DNA from: Pseudomonas sp. ACM7
GTDB lineage: Bacteria > Pseudomonadota > Gammaproteobacteria > Pseudomonadales > Pseudomonadaceae
DNA: 64,000 bases
Direction of reading: 5' to 3'
Assembly: GCF_004136015.1 (NCBI RefSeq)
Contig: NZ_CP024866.1
Span: 4,661,192 to 4,725,191 of the forward strand
The position numbers and the translations under genes were made by a program. The notes below the pieces were generated by a model. It did not search any database, was not told the origin of the DNA, and saw only the letters and a program-made list of their open reading frames with translations. Numbering within the stretch: position 1 is the first letter of the stretch; the number at the start of each line of letters is the position of its first letter. Shown piece after piece: positions 46,451-56,576 of the stretch.

Positions 46451-46757
46451 GTTGGCCAGCCTTTTTCAGTAGTCGAAACGCAAACGTCATATTTTGTCGG
46501 CAGGAGCGGGGTGGTGCAATAGGTTGTTCATCCCACTTTGGTTTTGTGGAGTCTTATCCATCGATGCAGGACGATAGAGACGCCTGATAAAACCCGGAAG
46601 GGTGTTGTATGCCCCCAGACACCAGCGTAACCCTAGCGTAAATCCACTCTTTACGCTTTCTTTATGCCCAGCCAACACCCTCGATCTCGCTCCTTTACAG
46701 CCTCCCTCCCGACAATGACTCCACACGCGGCAATACGCCGTAACACGGAGAACTTCC
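46451..46757 (+). promoter_or_regulatory. rmlB-kdpF intergenic region with KdpE-like operator
   Basis: A 307-bp divergent region. At 46635-46657 is AGCGTAAA-7 bp-TTTACGCT, a perfect 8-bp palindrome, running into CTTTCTTTATGCCCAGCC. The second half resembles the T-rich KdpE site of E. coli kdp (TTTATACTTTTTTTACACC). The remainder has no gene. It should hold both promoters. Confidence 0.6.
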
Positions 46758-46847
46758 ATGAGCGTTCTGGACGGGGTGTCACTGCTATTGGCAGTGGGGC
46801 TGTTCATTTATCTGTTGGTTGCGCTGTTACGCGCGGACCGGAACTAG
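46758..46847 (+). CDS. kdpF: K+-transporting ATPase small subunit KdpF
   Basis: A 29-residue membrane peptide, MSVLDGVSLLLAVGLFIYLL at the start then VALLRADRN. One hydrophobic helix with a basic tail, as KdpF in other bacteria, where it stabilises the complex. ATG follows GGAGAACTTCC and the stop is eight bases before kdpA. Too short for most gene finders. Confidence 0.92.
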   Translation: MSVLDGVSLLLAVGLFIYLLVALLRADRN

Positions 46848-46855
46848 GAGCGGCT

Positions 46856-48550
46856 ATGCACAGTTATGACTATTGGCTGATCCTCGCCTTCTTCGCCCTG
46901 GTGCTGATCCCGGCGCCGTTTCTGGGGCGCTTCTACTACAAGGTGATGGAAGGGCAGCGCACCTGGCTTTCGCCGATTCTCGAACCGGTGGAGCGTGGAT
47001 GTTATCGGGTGGCCGACGTCGATCCGCAGGCCGAACAGAGCTGGCAGAAATACACCCTGGCCTTGCTCGCCTTTAACCTCGCAGGCTTTTTGCTGTTGTT
47101 CGCGATCCTGCTGTTTCAGGATTACTTGCCGCTGAACCCGCAAAACCTGCCGGGTCAGGAGTGGACGCAAGCGTTCAACACTGCCGTCAGCTTCATGACC
47201 AATACCAACTGGCAGTCCTACAGCGGCGAAGCGACCCTGAGCTACCTGAGTCAGATGGTCGGCCTCACCGTGCAGAACTTCGTCAGCGCCGCCACCGGCC
47301 TCGCCGTGTTGGTTGCCTTGTGTCGCGGTATTGGTCGCAAGTCGAGCAAAACCCTCGGCAACTTCTGGGTCGACATGACCCGCGCCACCCTCTATGGCTT
47401 GCTGCCGTTGTGCCTGCTGTTGGCGCTGTACCTGGTCTGGCAGGGCGTGCCGCAAACCTTCGCGCACTACGTGAATGCGGTGACGATGCAAGGCGTCGAT
47501 CAGGTGATCCCGCTCGGCCCGGCCGCCAGCCAGATTGCGATCAAGCAACTGGGCACCAACGGCGGTGGCTTCTTCGGCGTCAACTCGGCGCACCCGTTCG
47601 AGAACCCGACGGCGTGGAGCAACCTGTTTGAAGTCGGCTCGATCATTCTGATCCCGGTGGCGCTGGTGTTCACCTTCGGCCACTACGTGAAAGACCTGCG
47701 TCAGAGCCGCGCGATCATCGCCTGCATGCTGGCGCTGTTCCTGATCGGCGGCGCGACGTCGCTGTGGGCTGAATATCAACCGAACCCGACCCTGAACAAT
47801 GTCGCCGTCGAACAGACCGCGCCGCTGGAAGGCAAGGAAGCACGCTTCGGCACGACCGCCACGGTGCTGTGGTCGGTGACCACCACTGCGGCGTCCAACG
47901 GTTCGGTCAACGGCATGCACGACAGCCTCAACCCGCTGAGCGGCATGGTCGCGCTGGTCAACATGATGGTCGGCGAAGTGATCTTCGGCGGCGTCGGTGC
48001 CGGGCTCTACGGCATGTTGCTGAACGTGTTGATCGCGGTGTTCCTCGCCGGCCTGATGATCGGCCGCACCCCGGAATACCTTGGCAAGAAACTCCAGGCC
48101 AAAGAAGTGCAACTGTTGGTGGTGACCTTGCTGGTGATGCCGGTCGGTGTGCTGGTACTCGGCGCGATTGCCGCCAGCCTGCCAGGCCCGGTCGCGGCGG
48201 TGAGCAACCCCGGTCCTCACGGTTTCAGTCAGTTGCTTTATGCCTACACCTCGGCCAGTGCGAACAACGGTTCGGCGTTCGCTGGATTTGGGGCGAACAC
48301 AGCGTTCCACAACCTGATGCTGGGCCTTGGCATGTTGATCGGTCGCTTCGGTTACATCCTTCCGGTACTGGCTCTGGCCGGTAGCCTGGCGATGAAGAAA
48401 ACCGCACCGATCGGCCAGAACAGCTTCCCGACTCACGGCCCGCTGTTCGTGACCTTGCTGACCGTGACCATTTTGCTGGTGGGTGGTTTGACCTTCCTGC
48501 CGACATTGGCGCTGGGTCCAATCGCTGAACATCTGAGCCTGGGCTTCTAA
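46856..48550 (+). CDS. kdpA: K+-transporting ATPase subunit A (KdpA)
   Basis: Potassium-translocating channel-like subunit of the Kdp P-type ATPase, 564 residues, about ten helices. Selectivity-filter signatures are seen: [14 protein letters not shown] near residue 110, [22 protein letters not shown] near 229, and [12 protein letters not shown] near 342 with [17 protein letters not shown] later. Start ATG at 46856 is eight bases after the KdpF stop with TAGGAG. The usual gene length and order. Confidence 0.97.
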   Translation: MHSYDYWLILAFFALVLIPAPFLGRFYYKVMEGQRTWLSPILEPVERGCYRVADVDPQAEQSWQKYTLALLAFNLAGFLLLFAILLFQDYLPLNPQNLPGQEWTQAFNTAVSFMTNTNWQSYSGEATLSYLSQMVGLTVQNFVSAATGLAVLVALCRGIGRKSSKTLGNFWVDMTRATLYGLLPLCLLLALYLVWQGVPQTFAHYVNAVTMQGVDQVIPLGPAASQIAIKQLGTNGGGFFGVNSAHPFENPTAWSNLFEVGSIILIPVALVFTFGHYVKDLRQSRAIIACMLALFLIGGATSLWAEYQPNPTLNNVAVEQTAPLEGKEARFGTTATVLWSVTTTAASNGSVNGMHDSLNPLSGMVALVNMMVGEVIFGGVGAGLYGMLLNVLIAVFLAGLMIGRTPEYLGKKLQAKEVQLLVVTLLVMPVGVLVLGAIAASLPGPVAAVSNPGPHGFSQLLYAYTSASANNGSAFAGFGANTAFHNLMLGLGMLIGRFGYILPVLALAGSLAMKKTAPIGQNSFPTHGPLFVTLLTVTILLVGGLTFLPTLALGPIAEHLSLGF

Positions 48551-48557
48551 GGAGTTA

Positions 48558-50618
48558 ATGATGAATATGCCCGCAACTAAAGCCGCTGCCGTCAAAGCGC
48601 CGGAACAACCGAAAACCGCGATCTCGGCCCTCTGGCGCCCGGCGCTGGTGCAAGCCTTCGTCAAGCTCGACCCTCGGCAATTGCAGCGTGCGCCGGTGAT
48701 GCTGGTGGTCGAACTGACCGCGATCCTGACCACTGTGCTGTGCTTTATTCCCGACAGCAGCGTGCCGACCTTTGTCGCCGCGCAAATCGCCTTGTGGTTG
48801 TGGTTCACCGTGCTGTTTGCCAACTTCGCCGAAGCACTGGCCGAAGGTCGCGGCAAGGCCCGCGCCGACAGCCTCAAGGCCGGTAGCGAAGGCCTGAGTG
48901 CCCGGCGCAAAACCAGCAACGACGCCTTTCAGGTTGTGCCGGCCACCAGCCTGCGCAAGGGCGATGTGGTCCGCGTTGAAACGGGGGAAATGATCCCCGG
49001 TGACGGCGAGGTGATCGAAGGTATCGCAGCGGTCAACGAAGCGGCGATTACCGGTGAATCCGCGCCGGTGATTCGCGAATCCGGCGGCGACCGTTCGGCC
49101 GTCACCGGCAACACTCGCCTGGTCTCCGACTGGCTGTTGGTGCGCATCACCGCCAACCCGGGCGAGTCGACACTCGATCGCATGATCGCCCTGGTCGAAG
49201 GCGCCAAACGCCAGAAAACCCCGAACGAAGTGGCGCTCGACATCCTGCTGATCGGCCTGACCCTGATCTTCCTGTTGGTGGTCGTCACCCTGCAACCGTT
49301 CGCCCACTTCGCCAACGGCAGCCTGCCGCTGGTGTTCCTGGTGGCGTTATTGGTCACGCTGATTCCGACCACCATTGGCGGTCTGTTATCGGCCATCGGT
49401 ATCGCCGGGATGGACCGTCTGGTGCACCTGAATGTGATCGCCAAATCCGGTCGCGCCGTGGAAGCGGCGGGGGACGTGCACGTCCTGCTGCTGGACAAGA
49501 CCGGCACCATCACCTTCGGTAACCGTCGTTGCACCGCGGTTTACGCAGCACCTGGCGTCACCGCCAAGGAACTCGCCGAGGGTGCATTGTTCGCCTCGCT
49601 GGCCGATGACACGGCTGAAGGTAAATCCATCGTCGAGTACCTGCGCAGCACTCAGCCACAACCTGAGCCTGCCACCGAGTTGCTCACCGCCGTACCGTTC
49701 AGCGCCGAGACGCGTCTGTCTGGTGTCGACTATCAAGGCCGCGTGTATCGCAAAGGCGCGGTGGATTCGTTGCTGGCGTTCGTCGACCTGAAACGCGCCG
49801 ATCTGGCCGCGCCTCTGTCCCGGGAAATCGACAAGATCGCCCAGAGCGGCGGCACCCCGTTGCTGGTCTGCGTCGACGGTAAATTACTCGGCGCGATCCA
49901 CCTCAAAGACGTGGTCAAACCCGGCATCCGCGAGCGTTTTGCCGAGCTGCGCAAACTGGGCATCCGCACCGTCATGGTGACTGGCGACAACCCGCTGACC
50001 GCTGCGGCGATTGCGGCCGAGGCGGGCGTCGATGACGTGCTGGCCGAAGCCACGCCGGAGAAAAAACTGGCGCGCATTCGTCATGAACAGAACGACGGTC
50101 GCCTGGTCGCCATGTGCGGCGACGGCGCCAACGACGCCCCGGCCCTGGCCCAGGCAGACGTGGGCATGGCGATGAACGATGGGACGCAAGCGGCGCGCGA
50201 AGCGGCGAACATGGTCGACCTCGACAGCGATCCGACCAAGCTGTTGGACGTGGTGCAGATTGGCAAGGAATTGCTGGTGACCCGCGGTGCGCTGACGACG
50301 TTTTCCATCGCCAACGACGTGGCCAAATACTTCGCGATTTTGCCGGCGCTGTTCGCCTCAATTTATCCGCAACTGGGCGTTCTCAACGTCATGCACCTGA
50401 GCAGTCCGCAGAGCGCGATTCTCTCGGCGATCGTGTTCAACGCCTTGATCATTGTGGTGCTGATTCCGCTGGCATTGCGCGGTGTGCGCGTGCAGGCGGC
50501 GAGTGCGGCGGCGTTGCTGCGACGCAATCTGTTGATCTATGGATTGGGCGGGATTGTGGTGCCGTTTGTGGGGATCAAGGCGATCGACATGTTGTTGACC
50601 GCATTGCATCTGGTTTGA
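48558..50618 (+). CDS. kdpB: K+-transporting P-type ATPase subunit B (KdpB)
   Basis: Catalytic subunit that hydrolyses ATP and drives KdpA. The 686-residue protein has [15 protein letters not shown] (actuator TGES), the phosphorylated aspartate in [13 protein letters not shown] near 310, [14 protein letters not shown] and the hinge motif [16 protein letters not shown] near 525. P-type helix layout as expected. Starts at the first of two ATGs behind AAGGAG, seven bases after kdpA. A REP doublet separates it from kdpC, unusual within the operon. Confidence 0.97.
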   Translation: MMNMPATKAAAVKAPEQPKTAISALWRPALVQAFVKLDPRQLQRAPVMLVVELTAILTTVLCFIPDSSVPTFVAAQIALWLWFTVLFANFAEALAEGRGKARADSLKAGSEGLSARRKTSNDAFQVVPATSLRKGDVVRVETGEMIPGDGEVIEGIAAVNEAAITGESAPVIRESGGDRSAVTGNTRLVSDWLLVRITANPGESTLDRMIALVEGAKRQKTPNEVALDILLIGLTLIFLLVVVTLQPFAHFANGSLPLVFLVALLVTLIPTTIGGLLSAIGIAGMDRLVHLNVIAKSGRAVEAAGDVHVLLLDKTGTITFGNRRCTAVYAAPGVTAKELAEGALFASLADDTAEGKSIVEYLRSTQPQPEPATELLTAVPFSAETRLSGVDYQGRVYRKGAVDSLLAFVDLKRADLAAPLSREIDKIAQSGGTPLLVCVDGKLLGAIHLKDVVKPGIRERFAELRKLGIRTVMVTGDNPLTAAAIAAEAGVDDVLAEATPEKKLARIRHEQNDGRLVAMCGDGANDAPALAQADVGMAMNDGTQAAREAANMVDLDSDPTKLLDVVQIGKELLVTRGALTTFSIANDVAKYFAILPALFASIYPQLGVLNVMHLSSPQSAILSAIVFNALIIVVLIPLALRGVRVQAASAAALLRRNLLIYGLGGIVVPFVGIKAIDMLLTALHLV

Positions 50619-50647
50619 CCCTGGCGCGGTGTGCCAGGCACACCGCC

Positions 50648-50712
50648 TTCGCGAGCAAGCCCGCTCCCACAGGGGAATGCGTTTCAAATGTGGGAGCGGG
50701 CTTGCTCGCGAA
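50648..50712. repeat. REP doublet between kdpB and kdpC
   Basis: Two inverted 24-bp units (GGGAGCGGGCTTGCTCGCGA core) at 50648-50671 and 50689-50712 form a long stem. It lies inside the kdp operon in a 156-bp gap and could terminate or stabilise RNA. Confidence 0.92.
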
Positions 50713-50774
50713 AAACACGACACGGTTCACCTGACTGAACGCTGCACTTGTTCACTGATTTCGAGGATTCTGAA

Positions 50775-51320
50775 ATGTCCACAATGATACGTCCGGCCCT
50801 GAGCCTGCTCGTCCTGATGACCCTGATCACCGGCGTCGCCTATCCACTGGTGGTCACCGGTGTCGCCCAGGTCGCATTCCCGGACCAGGCCAACGGCAGC
50901 CTCGTACACGACGCCGATGGCAAGGTCCGCGGTTCCTCACTGATTGCGCAAGATTTTGTCGGCGACGCCTGGTTCCATCCACGGCCATCGGCCGGTGCCT
51001 TTGCTACCGTGTCGAGCAGTGCCAGCAACCTCTCGCCGAGCAACCCGGCCCTGGCTACTCGGGTGATCGACGATGCCAACAAGCTGCTGGTGCCGGGCCA
51101 GGGTCCGGTGCCATTGGCAATGGTCACCACCTCCGGCAGCGGCCTCGATCCACACTTGCCACCGGCCGCGATTGCCTATCAACTGGCGCGTGTTGCGGCA
51201 GCGCGCAATTTGCCGGTGTCTACGCTTCAGCAGTTGATGGATGCGCATATCGAGCAGCCATTGGTGGGGCCGCCGGTGGTGAACGTGTTGGCGCTGAACA
51301 TGGCGCTGGAAAGCCTGTAG
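50775..51320 (+). CDS. kdpC: K+-transporting ATPase subunit C (KdpC)
   Basis: A 181-residue accessory subunit with one N-terminal helix ([20 protein letters not shown]) and a periplasmic domain. Diagnostic stretches are [31 protein letters not shown] and [22 protein letters not shown]. It helps assemble the complex and raises ATP affinity. ATG at 50775 preferred ([10 protein letters not shown]); a longer frame begins at 50748 without support. Flanked on both sides by REP doublets. Confidence 0.96.
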   Translation: MSTMIRPALSLLVLMTLITGVAYPLVVTGVAQVAFPDQANGSLVHDADGKVRGSSLIAQDFVGDAWFHPRPSAGAFATVSSSASNLSPSNPALATRVIDDANKLLVPGQGPVPLAMVTTSGSGLDPHLPPAAIAYQLARVAAARNLPVSTLQQLMDAHIEQPLVGPPVVNVLALNMALESL

Positions 51321-51336
51321 AACGGTGGTGGCGCCA

Positions 51337-51412
51337 TTCGCGAGCAAGCCCGCTCCCACACTGGATCTGCGTAACACTGAAGATCAAATGTGGGAGCGGG
51401 CTTGCTCGCGAA
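51337..51412. repeat. REP doublet between kdpC and kdpD
   Basis: The same 24-bp REP unit in inverted orientation at 51337-51360 and 51389-51412. Lies in the 142-bp kdpC-kdpD gap, so it separates structural from regulatory genes. Confidence 0.92.
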
Positions 51413-51462
51413 GGCGGCTGAACAATCACTACATCAACATCTGAAAAAAGAGAGCTTCAAGC

Positions 51463-54108
51463 ATGAGTGACTCCGGCCGCGCCGATGCGCTGTTAGCAGA
51501 CCTGCCCCGCGACGGCCGTGGCCGGCTCAAGGTTTTTCTCGGCGCCGCACCCGGTGTCGGCAAGACCTACGCCATGCTGCAAGCGGCCCACACCCAACTG
51601 CGTCAGGGCGTGAAAGTCATCGCCGGCGTGGTCGAAACCCACGGTCGCGCCGAGACCGAAGCGCTGCTCGGCGGCTTGCCGCAGCAGCCGTTGGTGCGCT
51701 CGGAATACCGTGGCGTGATGCTCGAAGAAATGGACCTCGACGGCCTGCTCGCAGCCAAACCGAAACTGGTGCTGGTGGACGAACTGGCCCACAGCAACGC
51801 CCCCGGCAGTCGCCACACCAAGCGCTGGCAAGACATTCAGGAACTGCTCGCTGCAGGCATTGACGTATTCACCACGGTCAACGTCCAGCACCTGGAAAGT
51901 CTTAACGACAAAGTGCGTGGCATCACGGGTGTGCAGGTCCGCGAAACCCTGCCGGACTGGGTGCTGCAAGAAGCCTACGAACTGCTGCTGATCGACCTGC
52001 CACCGCGCGAGCTGCTCGAGCGTCTGCGCGATGGCAAGGTCTATGTGCCGGAGCAGGCGAGGGCGGCGATCGACGCTTTCTTCACCCAGACCAACCTCAC
52101 GGCCCTGCGCGAGCTGGCGATGCAAACCGCCGCCGCTCAGGTCGATGATGATTTGGCCCAGGGCTATCGCCAGCTCGGCCAAGCGGCGCCGGCGGTCCGC
52201 GGTCGCCTGTTGGTCGGCGTCGATGGCGATGCACAGGCCGAACGCCTGGTGCGTCACGCCAGTCGCGTCGCCCAGCGTCGGCATTTACCGTGGAGCCTGG
52301 TGCATGTGGACAACGGCAGTGTGCGTGACGAGCAGTCGCGCCTGCGCCTGCAAAGCGCCCAGCAATTGGCCGAACGCCTCGGCGGCGAAGTGGTGCTGCT
52401 GCGCGCCGGCGAGGTGGCGAAAACCCTGATCCAGCACGCCGCCGAACGCCGCGCGAGTCTGGTGTTGGTCGGTCAATCCCGGCAGCGTTTGCATCGGCGG
52501 TTGTTCGGTGGCGGTCTGGCATCACGTTTGCTGCGCGATGCGCGCGGGCTGGAAATCAACGTTCTCGACAGCGATCACGAACAGCATCAGCCGCGTCAGC
52601 GTTCGGCGCAGGCACTGGTGTGGTTCGACTACGCGCTGGCACTGGTGGCGACGGTGCTCGCCAGTGCCTTGGCCTGGGCGGTGGCGAGTGTCTTGCCGCT
52701 GCCGAATATTTCGCTGGTGTTCCTCGCCGCGGTGTTGCTGGTGGCGGTGCGCAGCAGCCTCGGCCCGGCGCTGGCCTGTGCGGCGCTGTCGTTTCTGACC
52801 TATGACTTTCTGTTCATCCCGCCGAATTTTTCCTTCAGGATCCAGCGCGAAGAAGACGTGCTGACTTTACTGTTTTTCCTGCTGATGGCAGCGCTGACCG
52901 GTAACCTCGCGGCCCGGCAACGGCGGCAATTGCAGGCGCTGCGCGACACTCAGGAAGAGACCACCGAACTGCTCGACCTGTCGCGCAAACTCACCGCTGC
53001 CACCGACCGCCAGGCGGTGGTCAGCGCAGCGGCCCAGCACCTCGATGGCTGGAGTGATCTGCAACTCTGCCTGCTCAATCAAGACGGGCAGGGCGGCTGG
53101 AAAGTCGAAACCGGTGGCCCGCTGGAGTTTTCCGAAGCCGAGCGCGCTGCCGCCGATTGGGCCTGGCAACACGATCAACCGGCCGGCGCGGGCACCGGCA
53201 CGCTGCCGTTCGGGCGTTGGTGGTGGTGGCCGTTGTCGGTGGAAGACGGGCCGCTGGCGCTGCTCGGCGTGTGTGCCAAAGAGGGGCAAATCTTGAGCGG
53301 TCAGCGTCGGCGTTTGTTGACGGCGCTGAGCCAACCGCTGGCTCAAGCGCTGGCCCGGGCGCAATTGGCCGAAGACCTGGAAGCCGCCCGGCTGCACGGC
53401 GAAACCGAGCAACTGCGCAGTGCCTTGCTGGCCTCGGTGTCCCATGATTTGCGCACGCCGCTGACCTCCATGCGTGGCAGCATCGACAGCCTGTTAGCCC
53501 TCGGCGAAGCGATCCCGCTGGAGGATCGCCGCGAACTGCTCGAAGGCACTCGCGATGAAGCCGAGCGCCTCGATCGCTACATCCAAAACCTGCTGGACAT
53601 GACCCGCCTCGGGCACGGCGCGCTGAAGCTGGCGCGGGACTGGGTGTCGCCGGCCGACATCGTCGGCAGTTCGCTCAATCGTCTGCGCGCCGTGCTGGCG
53701 CCGTTGCAGGTGACCACCGAAGTGCCGCCGGAGTTGCCGCTGCTTTACGTCCACGCCGCGCTGATCGAACAGGCGCTGGTCAACGTGCTGGAAAACGCCG
53801 CGCGGTTTTCACCGTCTCACGGTCGCCTGCAATTGCGCGCCGGAGCCGATGAGCGCGAGCTGTTTTTTTCGGTGAGCGATGAGGGGCCAGGGATTCCGCA
53901 GGAAGAGCGGGCAAAGATTTTCGACATGTTCTACACCGCCGCGCGCGGTGATCGTGGCGGGCAAGGCACCGGGCTGGGGCTGGCGATCTGTCAGGGCATG
54001 GTCGGTGCCCATGGCGGGCGAATCAGCGTTGCCGATGGCATCGAGGGGCGCGGCACCTGCATCACCTTGCACCTGCCGTTGCAGGCCCAGCCGGCCTTTG
54101 AAAATTAA
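51463..54108 (+). CDS. kdpD: Potassium/osmosensing histidine kinase KdpD
   Basis: Membrane sensor kinase of 881 residues. N-terminal KdpD domain has Walker A GAAPGVGKTYAML near residue 27 and LVDELAHSNAPGSRH; a USP domain follows, then four clustered helices (about residues 385-480), a GAF-like region and the kinase. The phosphorylated histidine is in SVSHDLRTPLTSMRGS near 660, N box in ENAARFSPSHG, and G boxes in DEGPGIPQEE and GTGLGLAICQG. It phosphorylates KdpE under low K+ or osmotic stress. Follows kdpC after a REP doublet. Confidence 0.97.
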   Translation: MSDSGRADALLADLPRDGRGRLKVFLGAAPGVGKTYAMLQAAHTQLRQGVKVIAGVVETHGRAETEALLGGLPQQPLVRSEYRGVMLEEMDLDGLLAAKPKLVLVDELAHSNAPGSRHTKRWQDIQELLAAGIDVFTTVNVQHLESLNDKVRGITGVQVRETLPDWVLQEAYELLLIDLPPRELLERLRDGKVYVPEQARAAIDAFFTQTNLTALRELAMQTAAAQVDDDLAQGYRQLGQAAPAVRGRLLVGVDGDAQAERLVRHASRVAQRRHLPWSLVHVDNGSVRDEQSRLRLQSAQQLAERLGGEVVLLRAGEVAKTLIQHAAERRASLVLVGQSRQRLHRRLFGGGLASRLLRDARGLEINVLDSDHEQHQPRQRSAQALVWFDYALALVATVLASALAWAVASVLPLPNISLVFLAAVLLVAVRSSLGPALACAALSFLTYDFLFIPPNFSFRIQREEDVLTLLFFLLMAALTGNLAARQRRQLQALRDTQEETTELLDLSRKLTAATDRQAVVSAAAQHLDGWSDLQLCLLNQDGQGGWKVETGGPLEFSEAERAAADWAWQHDQPAGAGTGTLPFGRWWWWPLSVEDGPLALLGVCAKEGQILSGQRRRLLTALSQPLAQALARAQLAEDLEAARLHGETEQLRSALLASVSHDLRTPLTSMRGSIDSLLALGEAIPLEDRRELLEGTRDEAERLDRYIQNLLDMTRLGHGALKLARDWVSPADIVGSSLNRLRAVLAPLQVTTEVPPELPLLYVHAALIEQALVNVLENAARFSPSHGRLQLRAGADERELFFSVSDEGPGIPQEERAKIFDMFYTAARGDRGGQGTGLGLAICQGMVGAHGGRISVADGIEGRGTCITLHLPLQAQPAFEN

Positions 54109-54176
54109 GAGCCGAAAGTGAAGCCTTATCGCGCTTGCGCTACTCTCGTGCCACTTCTTTATGTTGATGTGAATTC

Positions 54177-54875
54177 ATGAGCCAGACCGCGACCATTTTG
54201 GTCATCGACGACGAGCCGCAGATCCGTAAATTCCTGCGCATCAGCCTCGCCTCCCAGGGCTACAAAGTGCTGGAGGCCGGCACCGGCACCGAGGGCCTGG
54301 CCCAGGCTGCCCTGAATAAACCGGACCTGCTGGTACTCGACCTCGGCCTGCCGGACATGGACGGCCAGCAAGTGCTGCGCGAGTTTCGCGAGTGGTCGAC
54401 AGTGCCGGTGCTGGTGCTCTCGGTGCGCGCCAGTGAAGGGCAGAAAGTCGAAGCACTGGACGGCGGCGCCAACGACTACGTGACCAAACCGTTTGGCATT
54501 CAGGAGTTTCTTGCGCGGGTGCGTGCCTTGTTGCGTCAGGCGCCGGCGGGAGAAGCGCAACCCGCGGCGCTGACGTTCGGCCCGTTGACCGTCGACCTGG
54601 CTTATCGCCGGGTATTACTCGACGGCACCGAAGTCGCGCTGACCCGCAAGGAATACGCGGTGCTGGCGCAACTGGCGCGGCATCCGGGGCGGGTCATCAC
54701 CCAGCAACAACTGCTCAAGGATATTTGGGGGCCGACCCATACCGAGGACACTCACTATTTGCGGATTGTGGTCGGGCACCTGCGGCAGAAACTGGCGGAT
54801 GACCCGACGCAGCCGCGGTTCATCGTCACCGAAGCCGGAGTTGGGTATCGGTTGTTGAGTGAGGACAGCCTTTAG
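54177..54875 (+). CDS. kdpE: Response regulator KdpE
   Basis: OmpR/PhoB-type regulator of 232 residues. Receiver domain: acidic pocket in LVIDDEPQIRKFL, phosphorylated aspartate in LVLDLGLPDMDGQQV near residue 52, threonine/serine in VLVLSVRA and lysine in DYVTKPFGI. C-terminal winged helix (LTRKEYAVLAQLARHPGRVIT, HYLRIVVGHLRQKL). Activates kdpFABC, whose leader has a matching T-rich site. Starts 68 bp after kdpD; the gap holds no other gene. Confidence 0.97.
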   Translation: MSQTATILVIDDEPQIRKFLRISLASQGYKVLEAGTGTEGLAQAALNKPDLLVLDLGLPDMDGQQVLREFREWSTVPVLVLSVRASEGQKVEALDGGANDYVTKPFGIQEFLARVRALLRQAPAGEAQPAALTFGPLTVDLAYRRVLLDGTEVALTRKEYAVLAQLARHPGRVITQQQLLKDIWGPTHTEDTHYLRIVVGHLRQKLADDPTQPRFIVTEAGVGYRLLSEDSL

Positions 54876-54899
54876 TCTTGTGTCGTCTGATCTGGCGTC

Positions 54900-54963
54900 T
54901 TCGCGAGCAAGCCCGCTCCCACATTGGAATGCGATCAAATGTGGGAGCGGGCTTGCTCGCGAA
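54900..54963. repeat. REP doublet after kdpE
   Basis: Inverted 24-bp units at 54900-54923 and 54940-54963, between the convergent kdpE and patatin genes. Likely a shared transcript end. Confidence 0.92.
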
Positions 54964-54989
54964 GGGGCCTTATCATTCACTCGAGAAGT

Positions 54990-56030
54990 TCAGGAATCCC
55001 GCTCACTCTCATACCGATCCAGCGTATCCCGCGCAATCTCCCGCCCCAGCGCGATCAATTCCGGCGCTTTATAAAACTCGAAAAACCGGCACACCCGTTT
55101 CGGCACGTTGATCAAAATATCCGGCGGATAACCGGCGATCTTGTACTGCGCCAATGAGGTTTGCATCACCTCGAAACTCTGGTTGATCAGATCCAGCAAA
55201 GAGGCCGGGCCGACGTTGTCGATGATGAACGAGCCGGTGGCGGACTTAGGTGCGCCGTCGCGTTCAGGGGCGGCTGCCGGTTGCTGGGCTTCGGGTGCGG
55301 CGGATTCGATCCACGGGTTGATCTCGGCCGCTTCTGCCATCAACGCTTCCTTTTCCAGCAGCAGCAATTGCTCCGCCTGTTTGCGGCGGAAGGGCAATTT
55401 TGAACCGAGCGAGTTGATCAGGCTGTCGAAACGGGTCTTGAACGCCGCCGGGCGCTGGATCACCGGCAGTTGATAGTGGCGCTGGTTGGTGGAATTGAGG
55501 TTGACCGCGATGATCAGGTCGCAATGACTCGACACCACCGGCACGATCGGTAACGGGTTGAGGATGCCGCCGTCCACCAGCATGCGGTTGCCCTGCATCA
55601 CCGGGGTGAACAGGCTGGGAATCGCCGCCGAAGCGCGCATGGCCTGGTGCAGGCATCCTTCCTGAAACCAGATTTCCTGCTGATTGGTCAGGTCGGTGGC
55701 TACCGCCGTGTAAGGGATGCGCAAGTCTTCAATATTGATCTCGCCGACGATCTTGCGGATCTGCCCGAAAACCTTCTCCCCGCGAATCGCACCCAGACGA
55801 AAACTGACGTCCACCAGACGCAAGACGTCGAGGTAATCAAGGCTTTCGATCCAGTTGCGATATTCGTCGAGTTTACCAGCGGCATAGATCCCGCCGACCA
55901 CTGCCCCCATGGAACATCCGGCGATGCAGGCGATGTCGTAGCCACGCCGTTCGATCTCTTCAATGACCCCGATATGGGCGTAGCCCCGGGCCCCACCTGA
56001 GCCCAGCACCAGCGCGACACGCTTTTTCAT
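54990..56030 (-). CDS. Patatin-like phospholipase (RssA-type)
   Basis: A 346-residue serine hydrolase with the patatin dyad. Oxyanion motif GSGGARGYAHIGVIEE is at the start, nucleophile serine in IAGCSMGAVVGGIYAAG near residue 44, and aspartate in MLVDGGILNPLPI near 170. No signal peptide; a C-terminal helical extension of about 100 residues is typical of Pseudomonas homologues. ATG at 56030 (MKKRVALVLGSG) fits the family better than an upstream in-frame start. Lipid substrate unknown. Confidence 0.9.
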   Translation of the reverse strand: MKKRVALVLGSGGARGYAHIGVIEEIERRGYDIACIAGCSMGAVVGGIYAAGKLDEYRNWIESLDYLDVLRLVDVSFRLGAIRGEKVFGQIRKIVGEINIEDLRIPYTAVATDLTNQQEIWFQEGCLHQAMRASAAIPSLFTPVMQGNRMLVDGGILNPLPIVPVVSSHCDLIIAVNLNSTNQRHYQLPVIQRPAAFKTRFDSLINSLGSKLPFRRKQAEQLLLLEKEALMAEAAEINPWIESAAPEAQQPAAAPERDGAPKSATGSFIIDNVGPASLLDLINQSFEVMQTSLAQYKIAGYPPDILINVPKRVCRFFEFYKAPELIALGREIARDTLDRYESERDS

Positions 56031-56252
56031 GAATCGCCCTCGTCTGACAAGGTTCAACAATGCACCCATCGAGGGGCGCGCTTCAATCGATAAGGTCGTT
56101 CAGCGAGGCGAGGGCGTCGTTTTTTCGACACTCTTTGGCGGCAGATGGGTATTCTCGCGAGCGCTAGAGTTTCCGCGGCGGGACCAAGGCACTTTTCACG
56201 CGCCAGACCGTCTTAACTGCACGACTGTTTATCTATCTTTGAGGTGTGAATA

Positions 56253-56531
56253 ATGAAAGCCTGGATCTGTGTGCCCTTGATTGCCCTGGCACTCGCCGGT
56301 TGCGCCGGCAAAACCGCTTATCGTGACAGCTGCGCCAACGGGATCGATGCGGCGTGGCATGAGCTGGACCTGGCCAAGGCTGAAGGTTTCGCCGGGAATG
56401 TCAGTTACTCCAAGGCGCTGTCGCTGTTGACCGGTGCCAAGACCCAGCAGCAATTCGAAGCGTTCGAAGGCTGCGCCAAGAAGGCCGAGAAGGCGCGTTT
56501 CTATATTCGTGAGTCGCGCGCCGGCCGTTGA
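56253..56531 (+). CDS. Small lipoprotein of unknown function
   Basis: A 92-residue protein with a lipoprotein signal: MKAWICVPLIALALAGC, lipobox LAGC with Cys17. The mature part is helical with two further cysteines (DSCANG and EGCAKK). No family recognised. A GAGGTG stretch precedes the ATG. It sits 42 bp upstream of the CHAD gene on the same strand and may be cotranscribed. Confidence 0.8.
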   Translation: MKAWICVPLIALALAGCAGKTAYRDSCANGIDAAWHELDLAKAEGFAGNVSYSKALSLLTGAKTQQQFEAFEGCAKKAEKARFYIRESRAGR

Positions 56532-56576
56532 GGCATGATGTAGGCATTAGGGGCAATTCGATTCAGGGAGCAAGTG

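Noticed and set aside
46844..48919. Very long minus-strand reading frame opposite kdpA and kdpB
   Set aside because: It is the antisense of a GC-rich gene; composition is histidine, glutamine and arginine heavy with no motifs, while the + strand frame is a textbook KdpA.
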